Source of the DNA: Chrysophaeum taylorii
Lineage: Eukaryota; Sar; Pelagophyceae; Pelagomonadales; Pelagomonadaceae
Direction of reading: 5' to 3'
Length of the DNA stretch: 64,000 nt
NCBI GenBank assembly: GCA_029834535.1
Contig: JAQMWT010000104.1
Span: forward strand, 1 to 64,000
Below, one piece after another: positions 42,126 through 53,447 of the stretch. The notes under the pieces were generated by a model. The model worked only from the letters and a program-made list of their open reading frames with translations. It made no database searches and was not told where the DNA came from. Position 1 is the first letter of the stretch, and each line of letters starts with the position of its first letter. Position numbers and translations under genes: made by a program.

Positions 42126-43306
42126 CCCTTACCCTTCACTATGCATCCTCCGCCTTGGAAAGTCCATTGCTATTAACAAGCTGCTCAAAGAGGCGCTCAT
42201 GCAGCATATGGCAAGCTTTAACGTCGATGCTTCTAAAATCATTATCAACCCTGACGCTAATGCCCCTCTCTTGCTTCAGTTGCCTTATATCTCGAGCGTA
42301 AATCTTGAGATCCTTGTAGCAGCTTGGTCTTTGTTACAGTCCATTGAAGATAAAACCTGTGTAGTCACCAATCCTGATGAGCTACTTAATGTGCTCATCG
42401 AACGCTTTGTTAATGATGTTTCTTACCAACTTAACGCGACTTCTTCCGAAACGATACCGCCAATGCTTAACTACTTTCGCCAACTTTCACCTGATCATAA
42501 ATCTGCCTTTAAAAAACGTGCTAGTCCAGGTTGGCTACCCCTCTACTATAATTGATGCCTTTTCAGATAATATCTCATTTGAAGATGTGACACCAGCACC
42601 AACCGATAATCCATCCGCTGAACCCACGCCAGATAAAGCTAACGACAATATGGCTGAATCTGTACGCCAATTAAAAGAAGAGGCTCAGTCTTTATCTTCA
42701 CGTCTCACTAACAGTGAACAGCAATTGATGGCACGAGATCAACAGCTATCGGTTGCGCTAAATGCTCTAACCCAGATGCAAGAAGCTTACGACACACTAA
42801 ATACTCAAATGACCGAGAACATCAAGCATGTTGCCCTGTTGGATAACATACTTTCAAGTCATCAGATGCATCAGGACAATATAATCCCAACCTTCGCTGT
42901 CCTTGTCCACATAATTGCACGCTCGCTCATTTCTTCTGTTGGACAGTTCCCTCCAGATACGTATGATGAGGCACAGCAAGTTCTAATCGACAACGCAGCT
43001 CACAATTTACATGCAGCGATGTCCGATGCAAAGGATCATGTTATTCCTGCTTTGGATCTACACGCTTTAACACCAGACGCTGCTATGTCCTTCCTCTCGT
43101 CTGTTATGGCACCCTTGGCCACCTTGAGTGATGCTATGACTACACACAATACCGCTAACGACCTATCCTCCGATGATCACAACTCGTCTTCTCCAGAATT
43201 AAAGGAACAAGACGATAATAGCGAGGATGAATTGGACCGCACATCTGATGTTGTGGATACCGATACCACTTCTTTACGTAATATCACAACACGCTCGACA
43301 TCATAA
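42118..43306 (+). pseudogene. Copia-1 B downstream ORF (shortened)
   Basis: The downstream ORF as in copy A but lacking the RG-rich and CxxC N-terminal third. It retains the helical domain (INKLLKEALMQHM), a coiled coil (VRQLKEEAQSLSSRLTNSEQQL) and the acidic tail. The family is unknown. Confidence 0.7.
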
Positions 43307-43419
43307 TTAATTTGTCATGTTTTGTTGTTTGTTCCATTGTTCGTTGTTCTCACGTATATTGCACAAGTTCCGCCTCAAGAACGTCTGAAATGCTCAAACC
43401 ATCCTTTCACACGTTGAGG

Positions 43420-43825
43420 GGGTCCAGAGAGCTACACTATTGTGTGTACGACACTGGAACATTTCACGCCTTTCACACCTATCTCTGCAAGAGGGTTTTC
43501 TCTCCGTAATACGGCTTTCCCTCTTTCCTTCCTTACCCTTCCGCAATTACTTATTCATGACTATGAAGAATACAGTCTGAAGCTCTCTTCCAACATGGAG
43601 TAGGCCTCCAGGTGCGTACCGTCAGGTACGGGGTGTTCTGTTTAATTAACAGAGGCTTCGTTCCTCGTTGTCAGTGTAAACGCTTCTATGGGACCTAATG
43701 TCCTTAAGGAGTTAGGGCTTAAATCCCTACCTTGTGTAGTAGCATGTGACAAGCGGAATGGTCTGTACACGCCTAAGACCGCACGCAGTCTCTACCATGT
43801 ACCCGGAGAGGGTCAAATCTCTCCA
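43420..43825 (+). repeat. Copia-1 B 3' LTR region
   Basis: Collinear with 10,290-10,709; both end CAAATCTCTCCA. Immediately beyond it, Copia-2 coding sequence starts. Confidence 0.65.
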
Positions 43826-45026
43826 ATGAGTTCGAACGCTCACAAGTCGACACTTGCCTCTATATCAGTTGGGATCGATCTATCAACAGATGGGTTCTCC
43901 TATCCGTCTCTGTCGATGATCTATTGATCACTGGTACCAACGTCGCCAAAATCACATCTCTTCGTACCGCTTTGGAGAAGAAATATGGCAAAGGTACTTG
44001 GCATGATAACATTCGATCCTTTCTTGGTATCGATGTTCACTACAATGTCTCCGCTGGTCACCTCACTACGAATGTAGCCGCGAAGATAAACAAAATGCTC
44101 ACCGAGCATAAAATCAACCTCCGTACTACTGACGTCCCCTACTCGGGCATTCTCACTCAAAAACCTTCTGCTAAGCTTCTTTCCGACGTGGCTCCTACCT
44201 TAGAAATTTTACAGAAGCATTTCCCCATTACTGTGGCACTAGTATATATTTGTCTGTCACTTGTCGTCCAGACATCACCACTCTGTGCAACAAATGCTGC
44301 AAAGGCATGCACAACCCGGAGCAGACCCATCTTCTACACTTGTATGTTTTACTTCGCTATTTGAAGGGTACTCCGAATGATTCTCTCGACTATTCATCCG
44401 ACAGCCCCTCTATTACGCCCTTTATTCAGCATCTGATCAGCACATATCCAGAACTGCATCATCTTCGTTCGCCCATTATTTGTTTTACTGACGCCAGTTT
44501 CGCTGGCCGTTCTAACCCTAGCTTAAGATCTCATTCTGGTGCATGTATTTTCGTATTTGGCAATCTCGTATTCTGGTCTAGCAAACGCCAAACTCTTACT
44601 GCCAAAAGCACCATGGAAGCCGAACTCATCGCCGCTAGCGCAGCCGCGGATGAATGTAAATGGTTTCATGAGATCTTCTCTTCTCACCCTTACCTGTTTT
44701 CACGTGATCAAGCTCACGCTATTCCCCTGCTTATTGACAACGCTAGCGCTTTACATGTCGCTAATCACCCTAAAGTCAGTGCTCCCTCTCGTCATATCAA
44801 TTTACGAGAATTTCGCATTCGTGACTACCAGGCCAACTCGGTCATTCGTCCCCTCTGGTGTCCCACTCACTACCAGATAGCCGATCATTTTTCAAAGCTC
44901 CTCCCCCGCACTTTATTCCACAAGTTCAAGAACGCCTACGGTGTTCACTCTACATCTTCTTCACCACCATCTCATCAAGTTGCTCTTTCTGCTACTCTTC
45001 CACCGTACAACTCCGTCCAGAACACT
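43826..45026 (+). mobile_element. Copia-2 fragment, left of Gypsy insertion
   Basis: 3' part of a second Copia family: the end of RT (SVDDLLITGTNV) and RNase H (FTDASFAGRS, TMEAELIAAS, and the terminal CPTHYQIADHFSKLL). It abuts the 3' LTR of Copia-1 copy B and is split by the Gypsy element; it resumes at 50,718. It is broken and lacks its 5' part. Confidence 0.85.
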
Positions 45027-45343
45027 TGTGGCGGCAACTCCCGCCTCCTAAGGCTTACCCCTCTTCTAGCCCCCCCCCCCTTATCAGGGGCACCCTACTC
45101 CGTTCTGATGATGTCAGTTTTCTCTATGACATCATCTTCCCTGATTTCTGTGTTTCGATAATATCTTAATCATAAAGCAACAGCCGATCCTCAAGTTGTG
45201 AGGACCAGGCACGGAAGTTGTTTGTGGTTGTGTGGCGGGAGAACGGCCATCCTCGTCCAGTGACTCCATCAAGGGCACGGACGCGAGCGGCGAGCCAGGA
45301 TTCGAAGGCACGCCAGGTAGGCCTAAATTCTCCTTACGCCACA
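45027..45343 (+). repeat. Gypsy 5' LTR
   Basis: 317 bp with perfect TGTGGCG/CGCCACA ends, preceded by ACACT. Confidence 0.93.
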
Positions 45344-46725
45344 GGTGGTGGAGGATATGAGATTCGAGCGACCATGTCGGTCGCAGCGAACGAGTGCATC
45401 TTGCATTCTCTACACGGACCGGACAAGCCGTGCGCGCCCTGATCAAGCGCGCCGACAAGGAATTCCAGAAGGACCACTGCCGTGGGGAAATTCCCCGGCC
45501 GGATACGTTAGTCGTCGGAGGTGACGACGCGCGATTCGGTTCTAGCCGACGCGCAACCCGGGTACCGCTGCCGCAGGCGAGCGGAGTGAGATCGCAACTC
45601 ACTGAGGCATTGATTGCCGGGCAGTGACGAATTCTGCCGCCCACCGGACTGATAGATCGGTCGGTGGAAGACGCACGCGACGACGATATTACGCGGGTCG
45701 TGGACAAGTAGAAGTCCCAGAGTCGAAGGAGCACGAGAACGACGACGACTCAACCATTTTGGACCCGCTATGTGCAACTTGACTTCCAGAGATGTTGGGA
45801 AGGGAGTCACCGCTACCCACTGGACGATGAAATTATGCAAGATGGCTGGTTTCTTCATGTGGCTGATAGAGCAGGAGGCCTCGATTATTTCTTACGTTGC
45901 ACGTTTGCACCCTTACGTGTACGTCGTCAATTTTTATGACATAACGCCCAGTTTGATGAGCTGTCGCGTGCGATTGTTGGTTTCCTGCCATCCGCTCCAT
46001 TTGCGCGCAGTTCCGAAGACTTGCAAGAATATGCAGCAAGAGTTCGCCGCAGCAATTGGCTACGCCGACGAACGACATTTACTTCAGATGAACAATTAGG
46101 ATCATCGCGAGCCGCGACAGACGCAGCTTACACCGTTGCGCGTGTCACGCTTCGTGTAGGACCGCACCGTTCCGATTACAGATCTTTGAATCTGAAAATG
46201 ACTTCGGAGTTGCTGACAATGCCCCTTGATTTTGATTGGGCCGGCTTCTCCCGGACGACCTCGTTGAAACACTTGGCGTCCGTCGTGCCACCAGACACGA
46301 TGACCTTATTAGTACTCGATCTGCACAACTCTGTGACCAAGGATTTTCACTTGAGCGGCGAAGCTTTGCCGTCGGCGTTGAGTCCTGCAGACCGACCGTT
46401 TGATTATTATTTGCAAATTGATGAAACCACCCTTCGTCACGTACAAGTTCCGCTGTTGAACACGCGCACACGTGTCGGAAGATGGGTATCGACTGATGAT
46501 CTCCAAGATCGCACCAAATGGAAACCTCCAGAGGTACCGTTGATTCCGCCTGCAACAGATGAGCCGGGGACGTCTCATACTTCTTCTGCTGCCCCCCCCC
46601 GACAACCGAATTTGGATGTTCCGCCAGATCCTGAGCGAGATCGGGAACCGAAGATTCAGAGCGAGCCGAAGGTTCGTGTCAAAGGCGAGAGGATCAACAA
46701 AAGCCACCCGGAAGTGAGGCTATAA
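45344..46725 (+). pseudogene. Gypsy gag/protease region
   Basis: Between the 5' LTR and RT, open stretches are found in more than one frame, the longest at 46,021-46,725 (charged, Pro-rich C-terminus). Position implies Gag and protease. The segment MTLLVLDLHNSVTKDF might correspond to a protease strand, but the active site is not clear. Confidence 0.5.
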
Positions 46726-46921
46726 TATGAGAAAAAGTTTGATGTGCCATGGAAAGATGCGCCGCGCGATGCTGAGGGTGCACCGCTGCCGCAAACTCCT
46801 GCGCATGTCAAGGATAATGAAGCCATGAAAAGTTCAAGTTCCTACGAAGGAAGAAGTTGATAAGGTTGTTCAGGAGCTGGGAATTCCTGACAATCCGCAC
46901 TTAGATGACGAGGCGAAACTG

Positions 46922-48586
46922 ATGCTCCGTCACTGTGTGCAATATTCTTGGGCCTTTTTCGACCCGATTACGGGACCTGTGGACTCGCCTCCTGTGTCTC
47001 TACGATTCAAAGACGCGAATCCGCGACCGATAGAGATGACGCCCTACCGATTGACGCCTGCGAAGCTCGATTGTCTCCGCAAGCAGATCAGCGAGTGGTG
47101 CCGGGATGGAGTCATTCGTCCGGCCAACTCACCTTGGGGCTTTCCTGTGTTGATGCTTCCGAAGAAAGGAGCTGAGATTGGAACGTCCAACGCGTTCCGT
47201 GCTGCAGTTGACTTACGTCAGCTCAACGATCAATTGGTCAATGACAGTTGGCCGAACATTCGACAAGATGATGCTTTAGCTTTTCTCGCTATGCGACGAT
47301 GGCGGACATGCATTGATATTAGATGGGGATACCACAACCTTCGTCTGGATCCGGCAGCGCAAGACGCTGTCACGATGGTTAGCCCACTTGGCGCTCATAG
47401 TTTCTTGCGATTACCTCTAGGTGTGAAGACGGCCGGAGCTCTTTTCTGCAAGCAAATGGCGAGCGACCTTTCGAAATGGATGTATCGAGACTTGGTTGCG
47501 TTTGTTGACGATATTATGATGGGATCCGACGATCTTCATCGACATTTACAAGTTTTGATCGAAGTGATGTGTCATTTGGCACAGAGAGGGTACAGCGGTC
47601 GAACCGTGAAGTTCCACCTTCTCAAGGATGATATAGAATTTCTGGGACACATTTCGACCCCAGAAAGCTTGAAGCCGAATCCGAAGACGCTGGAAGCACT
47701 GCCGAAGATGCCGATTCCAGGTACTTTACCGAATACTTCCCCGAAGACCCAGATACGCTCTTTCATCGGCATGAGTAATTACTGCCGGCGATATGTGAAG
47801 GGCTACTCGAGGATCGTGGAACCGTTGAGACGATTATGCCTCGAAGGCGTAAAGTTCGAGTGGACGCCCGAGTGTCAGAAAGCTTGGGATACGATTATTG
47901 AGGCTTTGGTTGATTCCCGTGGAGTCTACCACCCCGATTATGATCTGCCTTTTCAGATCCGATCCGATGCTTCCAAGGATGGACTTGGAGCGTATCTCTT
48001 CCAGATTGTCGAAGTCAAGGACGATGCCGGGAGAGTGACTCGAGAAGAACGAGTGATTGAATATTGGAGCCGAGCTGTGCCGAAGGAGATGCGCAATTAT
48101 GAGCCCCGTCGGTTAGAGCTGCTGGCAGTTATACTTTCTCTAGAGCACTTTCGTGCCTACACAGAAGGGCACCGGACTGCTTTGGAGACCGATCACCGAA
48201 ATTTGACGTTTTTACGTAAGGCGACGCACTCGTCTGGGCAGCTTGCTCGTTGGGCGATGCGCCTCGCCAATTTTGACCCTGAACTTGGTTACAAGCCGGG
48301 AAAGTCACCGGGAATGAGTATCCCTGACTGTCTCTCCCGCAACCCGATATATCATGTCATCGAGACTGACGAGTTTGGAGAACCTTTGAACCACGCTTAT
48401 CTGGTGTTCAAAGAGCTTCCCCGACCTGTTGATGACCGAGGAATTCCCGCTGCCGGCTGCCACTTCATAATGTCGTTTGTTACGACCGAACTGCCGGAAG
48501 ACGAAGACGAAGACCTTGAAAAGGAGCCGATGAAATTGGCTACGTCTCACGCTACGAGACAACGTCGGAAGAACCGTGCGCGATGA
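46922..48586 (+). CDS. Gypsy reverse transcriptase - RNase H
   Basis: A 554-residue ORF. The RT shows AAVDLRQLN, LPLGVKTAGALF, the catalytic FVDDIM and FLGHIS. RNase H shows IRSDASKDGLGAYL, the Y-x-x-R-R-L-E-L-L-A region and a terminal TDHRNLTFL with GKSPGMSIPDCLSRN. This is typical Gypsy. Confidence 0.92.
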   Translation: MLRHCVQYSWAFFDPITGPVDSPPVSLRFKDANPRPIEMTPYRLTPAKLDCLRKQISEWCRDGVIRPANSPWGFPVLMLPKKGAEIGTSNAFRAAVDLRQLNDQLVNDSWPNIRQDDALAFLAMRRWRTCIDIRWGYHNLRLDPAAQDAVTMVSPLGAHSFLRLPLGVKTAGALFCKQMASDLSKWMYRDLVAFVDDIMMGSDDLHRHLQVLIEVMCHLAQRGYSGRTVKFHLLKDDIEFLGHISTPESLKPNPKTLEALPKMPIPGTLPNTSPKTQIRSFIGMSNYCRRYVKGYSRIVEPLRRLCLEGVKFEWTPECQKAWDTIIEALVDSRGVYHPDYDLPFQIRSDASKDGLGAYLFQIVEVKDDAGRVTREERVIEYWSRAVPKEMRNYEPRRLELLAVILSLEHFRAYTEGHRTALETDHRNLTFLRKATHSSGQLARWAMRLANFDPELGYKPGKSPGMSIPDCLSRNPIYHVIETDEFGEPLNHAYLVFKELPRPVDDRGIPAAGCHFIMSFVTTELPEDEDEDLEKEPMKLATSHATRQRRKNRAR

Positions 48587-50361
48587 GCCACAGATCTCCA
48601 AGGACGCAGCCGCTTACAAATATTACATCGATAAGATACCCGATAATATGACGCTCGCTGAGATCGCACGTGAGCAAGAATCTGATGCTACTTGTGAGGA
48701 TATTCGCTACCGAATGGCCCAAGGTCAGACGCCGCGACGTTCCCGAGCGAACGAACGATTCGAAGTCGTTAAAGACGTCCTTTACCGCATTTCTGCTGAT
48801 TTGCACCCGATGATTGTTGCACCTGCTACTTTGCGCAAGCGCATTATTCGACGCTACCATGACACTCCGGTTAACGGTGGTCATATGGGACGTCACAGTA
48901 CCGTCCAGGCTATCCAATAACGATTTTGGTGGCCCCACATGTCGAACGAAGTTGGAGTATTCATTGCTGAATGTTTAGTTTGCCAGAAAGCTCGTACGCC
49001 GGAGCCGAAACGAGCTGGACTCTTGCAGCAGCCCGTCTACGATGGTGATGGTGCTGTTCTTTGCATGGATTTATTTGGACCTTTGCCCAGCGCTGGTCCC
49101 GAGACGTATGTTCTAGTATCTTTTGATCAGTTCTCGCATTTCTTGATTCTGGATGTTTAGAATGATAAGACTGCCGAGTCTGCCCTCGAGTCTTTTGTCA
49201 TTAACATCCTCCTCAAGGGCTACTTGCCCCAGATGATTCGTACCGACAACGGTAAAGAGTTCGTGAACAAGTTGATGCGCGAGTTTTGCCATCTCTTTAA
49301 CACGCGATACCAAACTACGATTCCTTATCATGCCCAGTCGAACCCGGCCGAGCGTGTTAACCGATTTATCAAGGCCTTCTTCCTCCGTGCTTGCCTTCAG
49401 GGCCGGAACATCACGGATTGGCCAGACTTTGCCCATTATATTGCGTTTTGTTATAACCGCAAGTTTATTCCAGGCACGCAGATTTCTCCCTTTATGCTGC
49501 GCCTGAACCGTCAGCCGATGTTACCTACTGATTACACGCTTATGGACTTTGATACGCGATTATTGCCGAAGACTCGCTCTGATGCAGTCGCCGAAACTCG
49601 TGAACGATTGAAGTATTATACGAAGATCGTCCGCGAGGCTCGTGATAAAGCTTTGAAGAAACAACGATTGGCTTATAATGCCGATCATGTCGATGTTGAA
49701 TACAAGGAAGGATCGCACGTTTGCTCTACATTCCTTTCCTTCAGAACAAACTTCGACCGGAATGGCGAGGACCGTTTATTATCAAGGAACGCCTTTCCCC
49801 GGTCACCTATAGGATTGAGTCTCTCGACTCTCCGCCTGAAGAACGACGTGTTCATATTAGTCAGATCAAGCCGTGATGGTACCTCCGATCGTTGATCAAA
49901 CCATCCGCAAACCCGAAGAAACCTTCCGTGATGATTATCAGCACGATAAGTTTGTTGTTTTCCGGAGTCCTGACCGGAAGCGCTCTGATTGGCGCAAGAA
50001 GATTTATGTTGCTGGAGTTTACGAGCCTTACGATTACCAAAATGATCGTGTTGCTCTACATTTCTACTCCGAATTGGGTCCGAACGATGATGTCGCTTAT
50101 TTCAAGCCGACCTCTCACCTTTCGCACCGTAAGCTCAAGCCCGAGTTCAAGGACGTTGAGGGTCGAAGTTTCACCGACAAGTCCAGAATATCCTCCAACA
50201 CAACTCCTTGTGTCACGGATTTCGCTCTGCACGAGATTGGTGTGTTGATCCCCAAGTTTACTTTACGCAGTGGCCGAGTTCCTGAACCGGTCATCACCCG
50301 CGTTTACCAGAAGATTCGCTCACGAGATGCTCGTAAGGCGAAGCCGCGCTCCTCGCGCTAG
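48576..50361 (+). pseudogene. Gypsy integrase and C-terminal region
   Basis: The integrase zinc domain (RRYHDTPVNGGHMG...CLVCQKA), the core with D in CMDLFGPLP, D in RTDNGKEF and E in SNPAERVNRF, and a basic C-terminal region to 50,361. No clear chromodomain. The frame is broken in a few places. Confidence 0.82.
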
Positions 50362-50401
50362 CACCTCGCTGGGGCAGCTCGAATTCTTACCAGGGGAGTC
50401 C

Positions 50402-50717
50402 TGTGGCGGCAACTCCCGCCTCCTAAGGCTTACCCCTCTTCTAGCCCCCCCCCCTTATCAGGGGCACCCTACTCCGTTCTGATGATGTCAGTTTTCTCTA
50501 TGACATTATCTTCCCTGATTTCTGTGTTTCGATAATATCTTAATCATAAAGCAACAGCCGATCCTCAAGTTGTGAGGACCAGGCACGGAAGTTGTTTGTG
50601 GTTGTGTGGCGGGAGAACGGCCATCCTCGTCCAGTGACTCCATCAAGGGCACGGACGCGAACGGCGAGCCAGGATTCGAAGGCACGCCAGGTAGGCGTAA
50701 AGTCTCCTTACGCCACA
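50402..50717 (+). repeat. Gypsy 3' LTR
   Basis: 316 bp, followed by ACACT. A purine-rich CAGGGGAG lies just upstream as the polypurine tract. Confidence 0.93.
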
Positions 50718-50831
50718 ACACTCTCCACATTCTTGTCGATGGAAAGTCGTTTCCTGCTTAGTTTGATCCAGATTTCGCTCACCGAGTTCAATCTGTGAGG
50801 GCGTAGAGATACAAAATTTATTTTAGGGTTA
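50718..50831 (+). mobile_element. Copia-2 fragment, right of Gypsy insertion
   Basis: Continuation of the Copia-2 3' end and LTR (TTTGATCCAGATTTCGCTC, GAGTTCAATCTGTGAGGGCG), matching 52,435-52,560. It ends at the TTAGGGTTA used as a SINE target. Confidence 0.75.
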
Positions 50832-51190
50832 ACTAACTAAACTAACTTCAGACCTCTCCCGAGCAAGGGAGCCAGGCCGGACCGACAGGAGCCAATCCGG
50901 AATCACGGGCCTGTAGACGAGGAGCGCCGAAAGGTCGGTCGGCGGAGAGTGACCATCAAGCTTGTCGCCATGCGACGAGGAGACCGCGATGTGACTGACA
51001 ACCAACTCGTCGATAGCCTTCCGTCTTCGCCCCCCGGCCATACCCCGTCCCACTGCGAACGCTCCGGCTGCCAACCGGCCCGCCCGGGAGGCGAATAGGT
51101 GCCAACCTACGCCGGGAGGGCGGATGCCCTCACAAGGCTCAGGATTCATGAGGCACCGTCCTCCATCGCAACCGCAGTCGGTGTAAGGGA
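50832..51190 (-). mobile_element. SINE copy S3 (type A)
   Basis: Minus orientation, tail at 50,832, head near 51,190. It is flanked by TTAGGGTTA at 50,823-50,831 and 51,191-51,199. Confidence 0.85.
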
Positions 51191-51231
51191 TTAGGGTTAG
51201 TATCCCCATATCGTAGGGTTAGCTCTCTTTA

Positions 51232-51605
51232 ACTAACTAACTAACTTCAGACCTCTCCCGAGCATGGGAGCCAGGCCGGACCGACAGGAGCCAGTCCGGA
51301 ATCACGGGCCTGTAGACGAGGGGCGCCGAAAGGTGGGTCGGCGGAGAGTAATCATCAAGCTTGTCGCCATGCGACGAGGAGACCGCGATGTGACTGACAA
51401 CCAACTCGTCGATAACCTTCCGTCTGCGCCCCGCGGCCATACCCCGTCCCACTGCGAACGTTCCGGCTGCCAACCGGCCCGCCCGGGAGGCAAATAGGTG
51501 CCAACCTACGCCGGGAGGGCGGATGCCCTCGCAAGGCTCAGGATTCATGAGGCACCGTCCTCCATCGCAACCATGCGGTTGGCGATCAGGGTAAGGGGAA
51601 AAAAA
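51232..51605 (-). mobile_element. SINE copy S4 (type A)
   Basis: Minus orientation, flanked by a perfect 14-bp duplication GTTAGCTCTCTTTA (51,218-51,231 and 51,606-51,619). Body nearly identical to S3. Confidence 0.92.
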
Positions 51606-51629
51606 GTTAGCTCTCTTTAGCACCTTTTA

Positions 51630-52030
51630 ACTAACTAACTAACTTCAGACCTCTCCCGAGCATGGGAGCCAGGCCGGACAGGCAGGAGCCGATCCGGAAT
51701 CACAGAGGAAAATCACGCAGTTGGGGCAGAGGTGAGGGACGAGGACTCGTTGATGACGGACCGCCACTGCGCGCGGTCTTGTGCGAAGTCGTGCAAAAGC
51801 GTCGCAGGCCGCAAACGTGTTGGTCCACGAACAATCGACCTGTCCGTCGCGTTCTGCCCAACCGAGCGAACCCCATCCCAGCGCGGACTTTCCGGGTGCT
51901 AACCGGCCAGCCCGGGAGGCGAGCAGGCACCGTCTCGCTCCGGGACGGCCGGGGCCGCCGCAGGGAGCAAGCGTGTTAGGCGCCGTCCTCCATCGCAACC
52001 AACGGTTAGCGATCGCAGGGTTAGGGAGGG
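51630..52030 (-). mobile_element. SINE copy S5 (type B)
   Basis: Minus orientation, nearly identical to S2, flanked by a perfect 10-bp duplication GCACCTTTTA (51,620-51,629 and 52,031-52,040). Its left duplication abuts the right duplication of S4. Confidence 0.92.
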
Positions 52031-52040
52031 GCACCTTTTA

Positions 52041-52720
52041 TTTCAAGAAAATGCTGTGTTATTCACACCGTGCTGTCCTCGTTCTTAGAGGCAGATACGA
52101 GGGCAGACTACCACTGCTCTCACTCTGCTGAAGGGCAACACTGTTGAAATTACTGTTCTCTACACTTCATGTGGCTAATCATCATATAAAGTCAGTGCAC
52201 CTTCACGTCACATCAACCTCTGTGAATTCCGCATTCGTGACTATCAAGCCAACTCCGCAATCCGTCCGCTCTGGTGTCTTACTCAAGATCGCAGATCATT
52301 TCCCCAAGCTCCTCACTCGCAACCTTTTCCGCAAGTCCAAGAACGCCTATGGTGTTCATTCCACTTCTTCACCCCCATTTCGTCAAGTCAGCCTCTTAAG
52401 CATCCTTTCTCCCTATGGATCCATCCAGAATGATACTCACATTCTTCTTAATGGCAAAGTCCTTCCTGCTTAGTTTCATCCAGATTTCGCTCATCCCGAG
52501 TTCAATCTCTGACAGCGCAGATATAGAAAAGTCCTATCTAGGGTTATTATCACACCACACTATAACTAAATAACTAACTAACTAACTATCGCTATGTTTG
52601 ACTACACCGTGCTGTCCTTGTGTCGTTAGATACAGGACGTAACAGGGCTGCTCTACCGCTGCACACTCTACCGGGGGGAACACAGTTATTTTTGCTGTTC
52701 TCTAACCACACTGTGCCAAA
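52041..52720 (+). mobile_element. Copia-2 deletion derivative
   Basis: An LTR-like segment at 52,055-52,145 (CACCGTGCTGTCCT, TGTTCTCTA) joins directly to the last part of RNase H (52,160-52,470, IADHFPKLL...FRKSKNAYGVHST) and then to a second LTR-like segment (52,500-52,710). The body of the element is absent. It is an old, broken copy. Confidence 0.7.
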
Positions 52721-52829
52721 GGTTGTCACGTCCGCTGCAGGCGCCACCCTCGCCGCCTTTGACCCCGGCGTGGACCCCGAGCTCCCCGCCGCCCATGCCG
52801 ACGAGTCGGACTCGTCGGACAACGACTGA
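52721..52829 (+). pseudogene. Orphan GC-rich coding end (host-like C-terminus)
   Basis: Immediately after the Copia-2 remnant the base composition turns GC-rich, and an open frame codes a short Ala/Pro/acidic tail ending ADESDSSDND before TGA. It may be the last exon of a host gene displaced by the insertions. The family is not recognisable at ~35 residues. Confidence 0.35.
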
Positions 52830-53447
52830 GTCGTCAGACTCCATAGAACGATTAGGAAAAAAAATTCGATGTTCGCGTTTAGAGCTCAACGGAGGTAGTA
52901 CCAATCAGCGCTCGAATTAGGTGTCTTAATTAACAAGTCTGAGTACAGGAAAACTAGGCCAAAAGAGGGCCCGTGTAGTGTTGGCCTTGGCTCGAAAGGA
53001 GACCCACGAGTCCCTTATCTGGACACGGCTCGATTCAAGTGCCTTTCTAAGTCTGCGTGCCAAGAAAGGGCCTGCGCCCTCTCTCCGAAATAATCTCCGC
53101 CGTAGGTGGCATAGCTAGCACAGCTAGCACTGACCTCAAAAGCAACCATAGTTAGCACGGATGTGGCAGCATCGTGATGCTCCACATCGGCTAAGCGCGG
53201 TACATATAAAAACAGGGGCACCTGGTCAGGATGAAGAAGATTCAGAACAAGCACACCGCTCGCATCTTACCACAGTCACTGAAGTAAAGGCACAGGGTGT
53301 AGACGCACTTGGCCTGAGCAAACAGCCATGTATATCCACCATTGTTCTTCGATTAATTTCGCTCTTCACCCTCGCTTTGCAATGGCTTGTGGCAGACACA
53401 GGTTATAAGAAGTCATTCCAAAGCGCCGCACCTGTCAACTAAAAAAA
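52830..53447. other. Intergenic region, no gene recognised
   Basis: About 620 bp of mixed composition between the orphan coding end and the 3' end of ARL1. It contains a short tandem CATAGCTAGCACAGCTAGCAC near 53,107. The right end is ARL1 3' UTR. Confidence 0.5.

Larger units (their letters stand above)
37000..43825 (+). mobile_element. Copia-1 LTR retrotransposon, copy B (5'-truncated)
   Basis: Lacks LTR, gag and protease on the left. It begins within the pol N-terminal domain and runs through integrase (D in CDGGYV, D in YCDSFKPY, E in NHEVEAAV), reverse transcriptase, RNase H (DGFTKPF) and a shortened downstream ORF to a 3' LTR ending at 43,825. A SINE with a 10-bp duplication interrupts it at 38,690-39,090. 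There are a few breaks. It is clearly the same family as the element at the left edge of the window. Confidence 0.88.
45027..50717 (+). mobile_element. Gypsy (Ty3) LTR retrotransposon
   Basis: A complete-length 5.7-kb element with LTRs 45,027-45,343 and 50,402-50,717 (TGTGGCG...CGCCACA) and a perfect 5-bp duplication ACACT on both sides. The RT-RNase H-integrase order defines Gypsy. The LTRs differ by about four substitutions plus a C-run length change in ~316 bp, so insertion was recent. The coding region nevertheless has a few breaks. It is inserted in the 3' end of a Copia-2 element. Confidence 0.93.

Noticed and set aside
46021-46725. Host gene between the Gypsy LTR and RT
   Set aside because: It lies inside the LTR-bounded unit at the Gag/protease position; there is no need for a host gene.
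50823-51199. Telomeric TTAGGGTTA as an interstitial telomere
   Set aside because: Each site holds a single unit only. It is explained as Copia-2 LTR sequence duplicated at SINE insertion.
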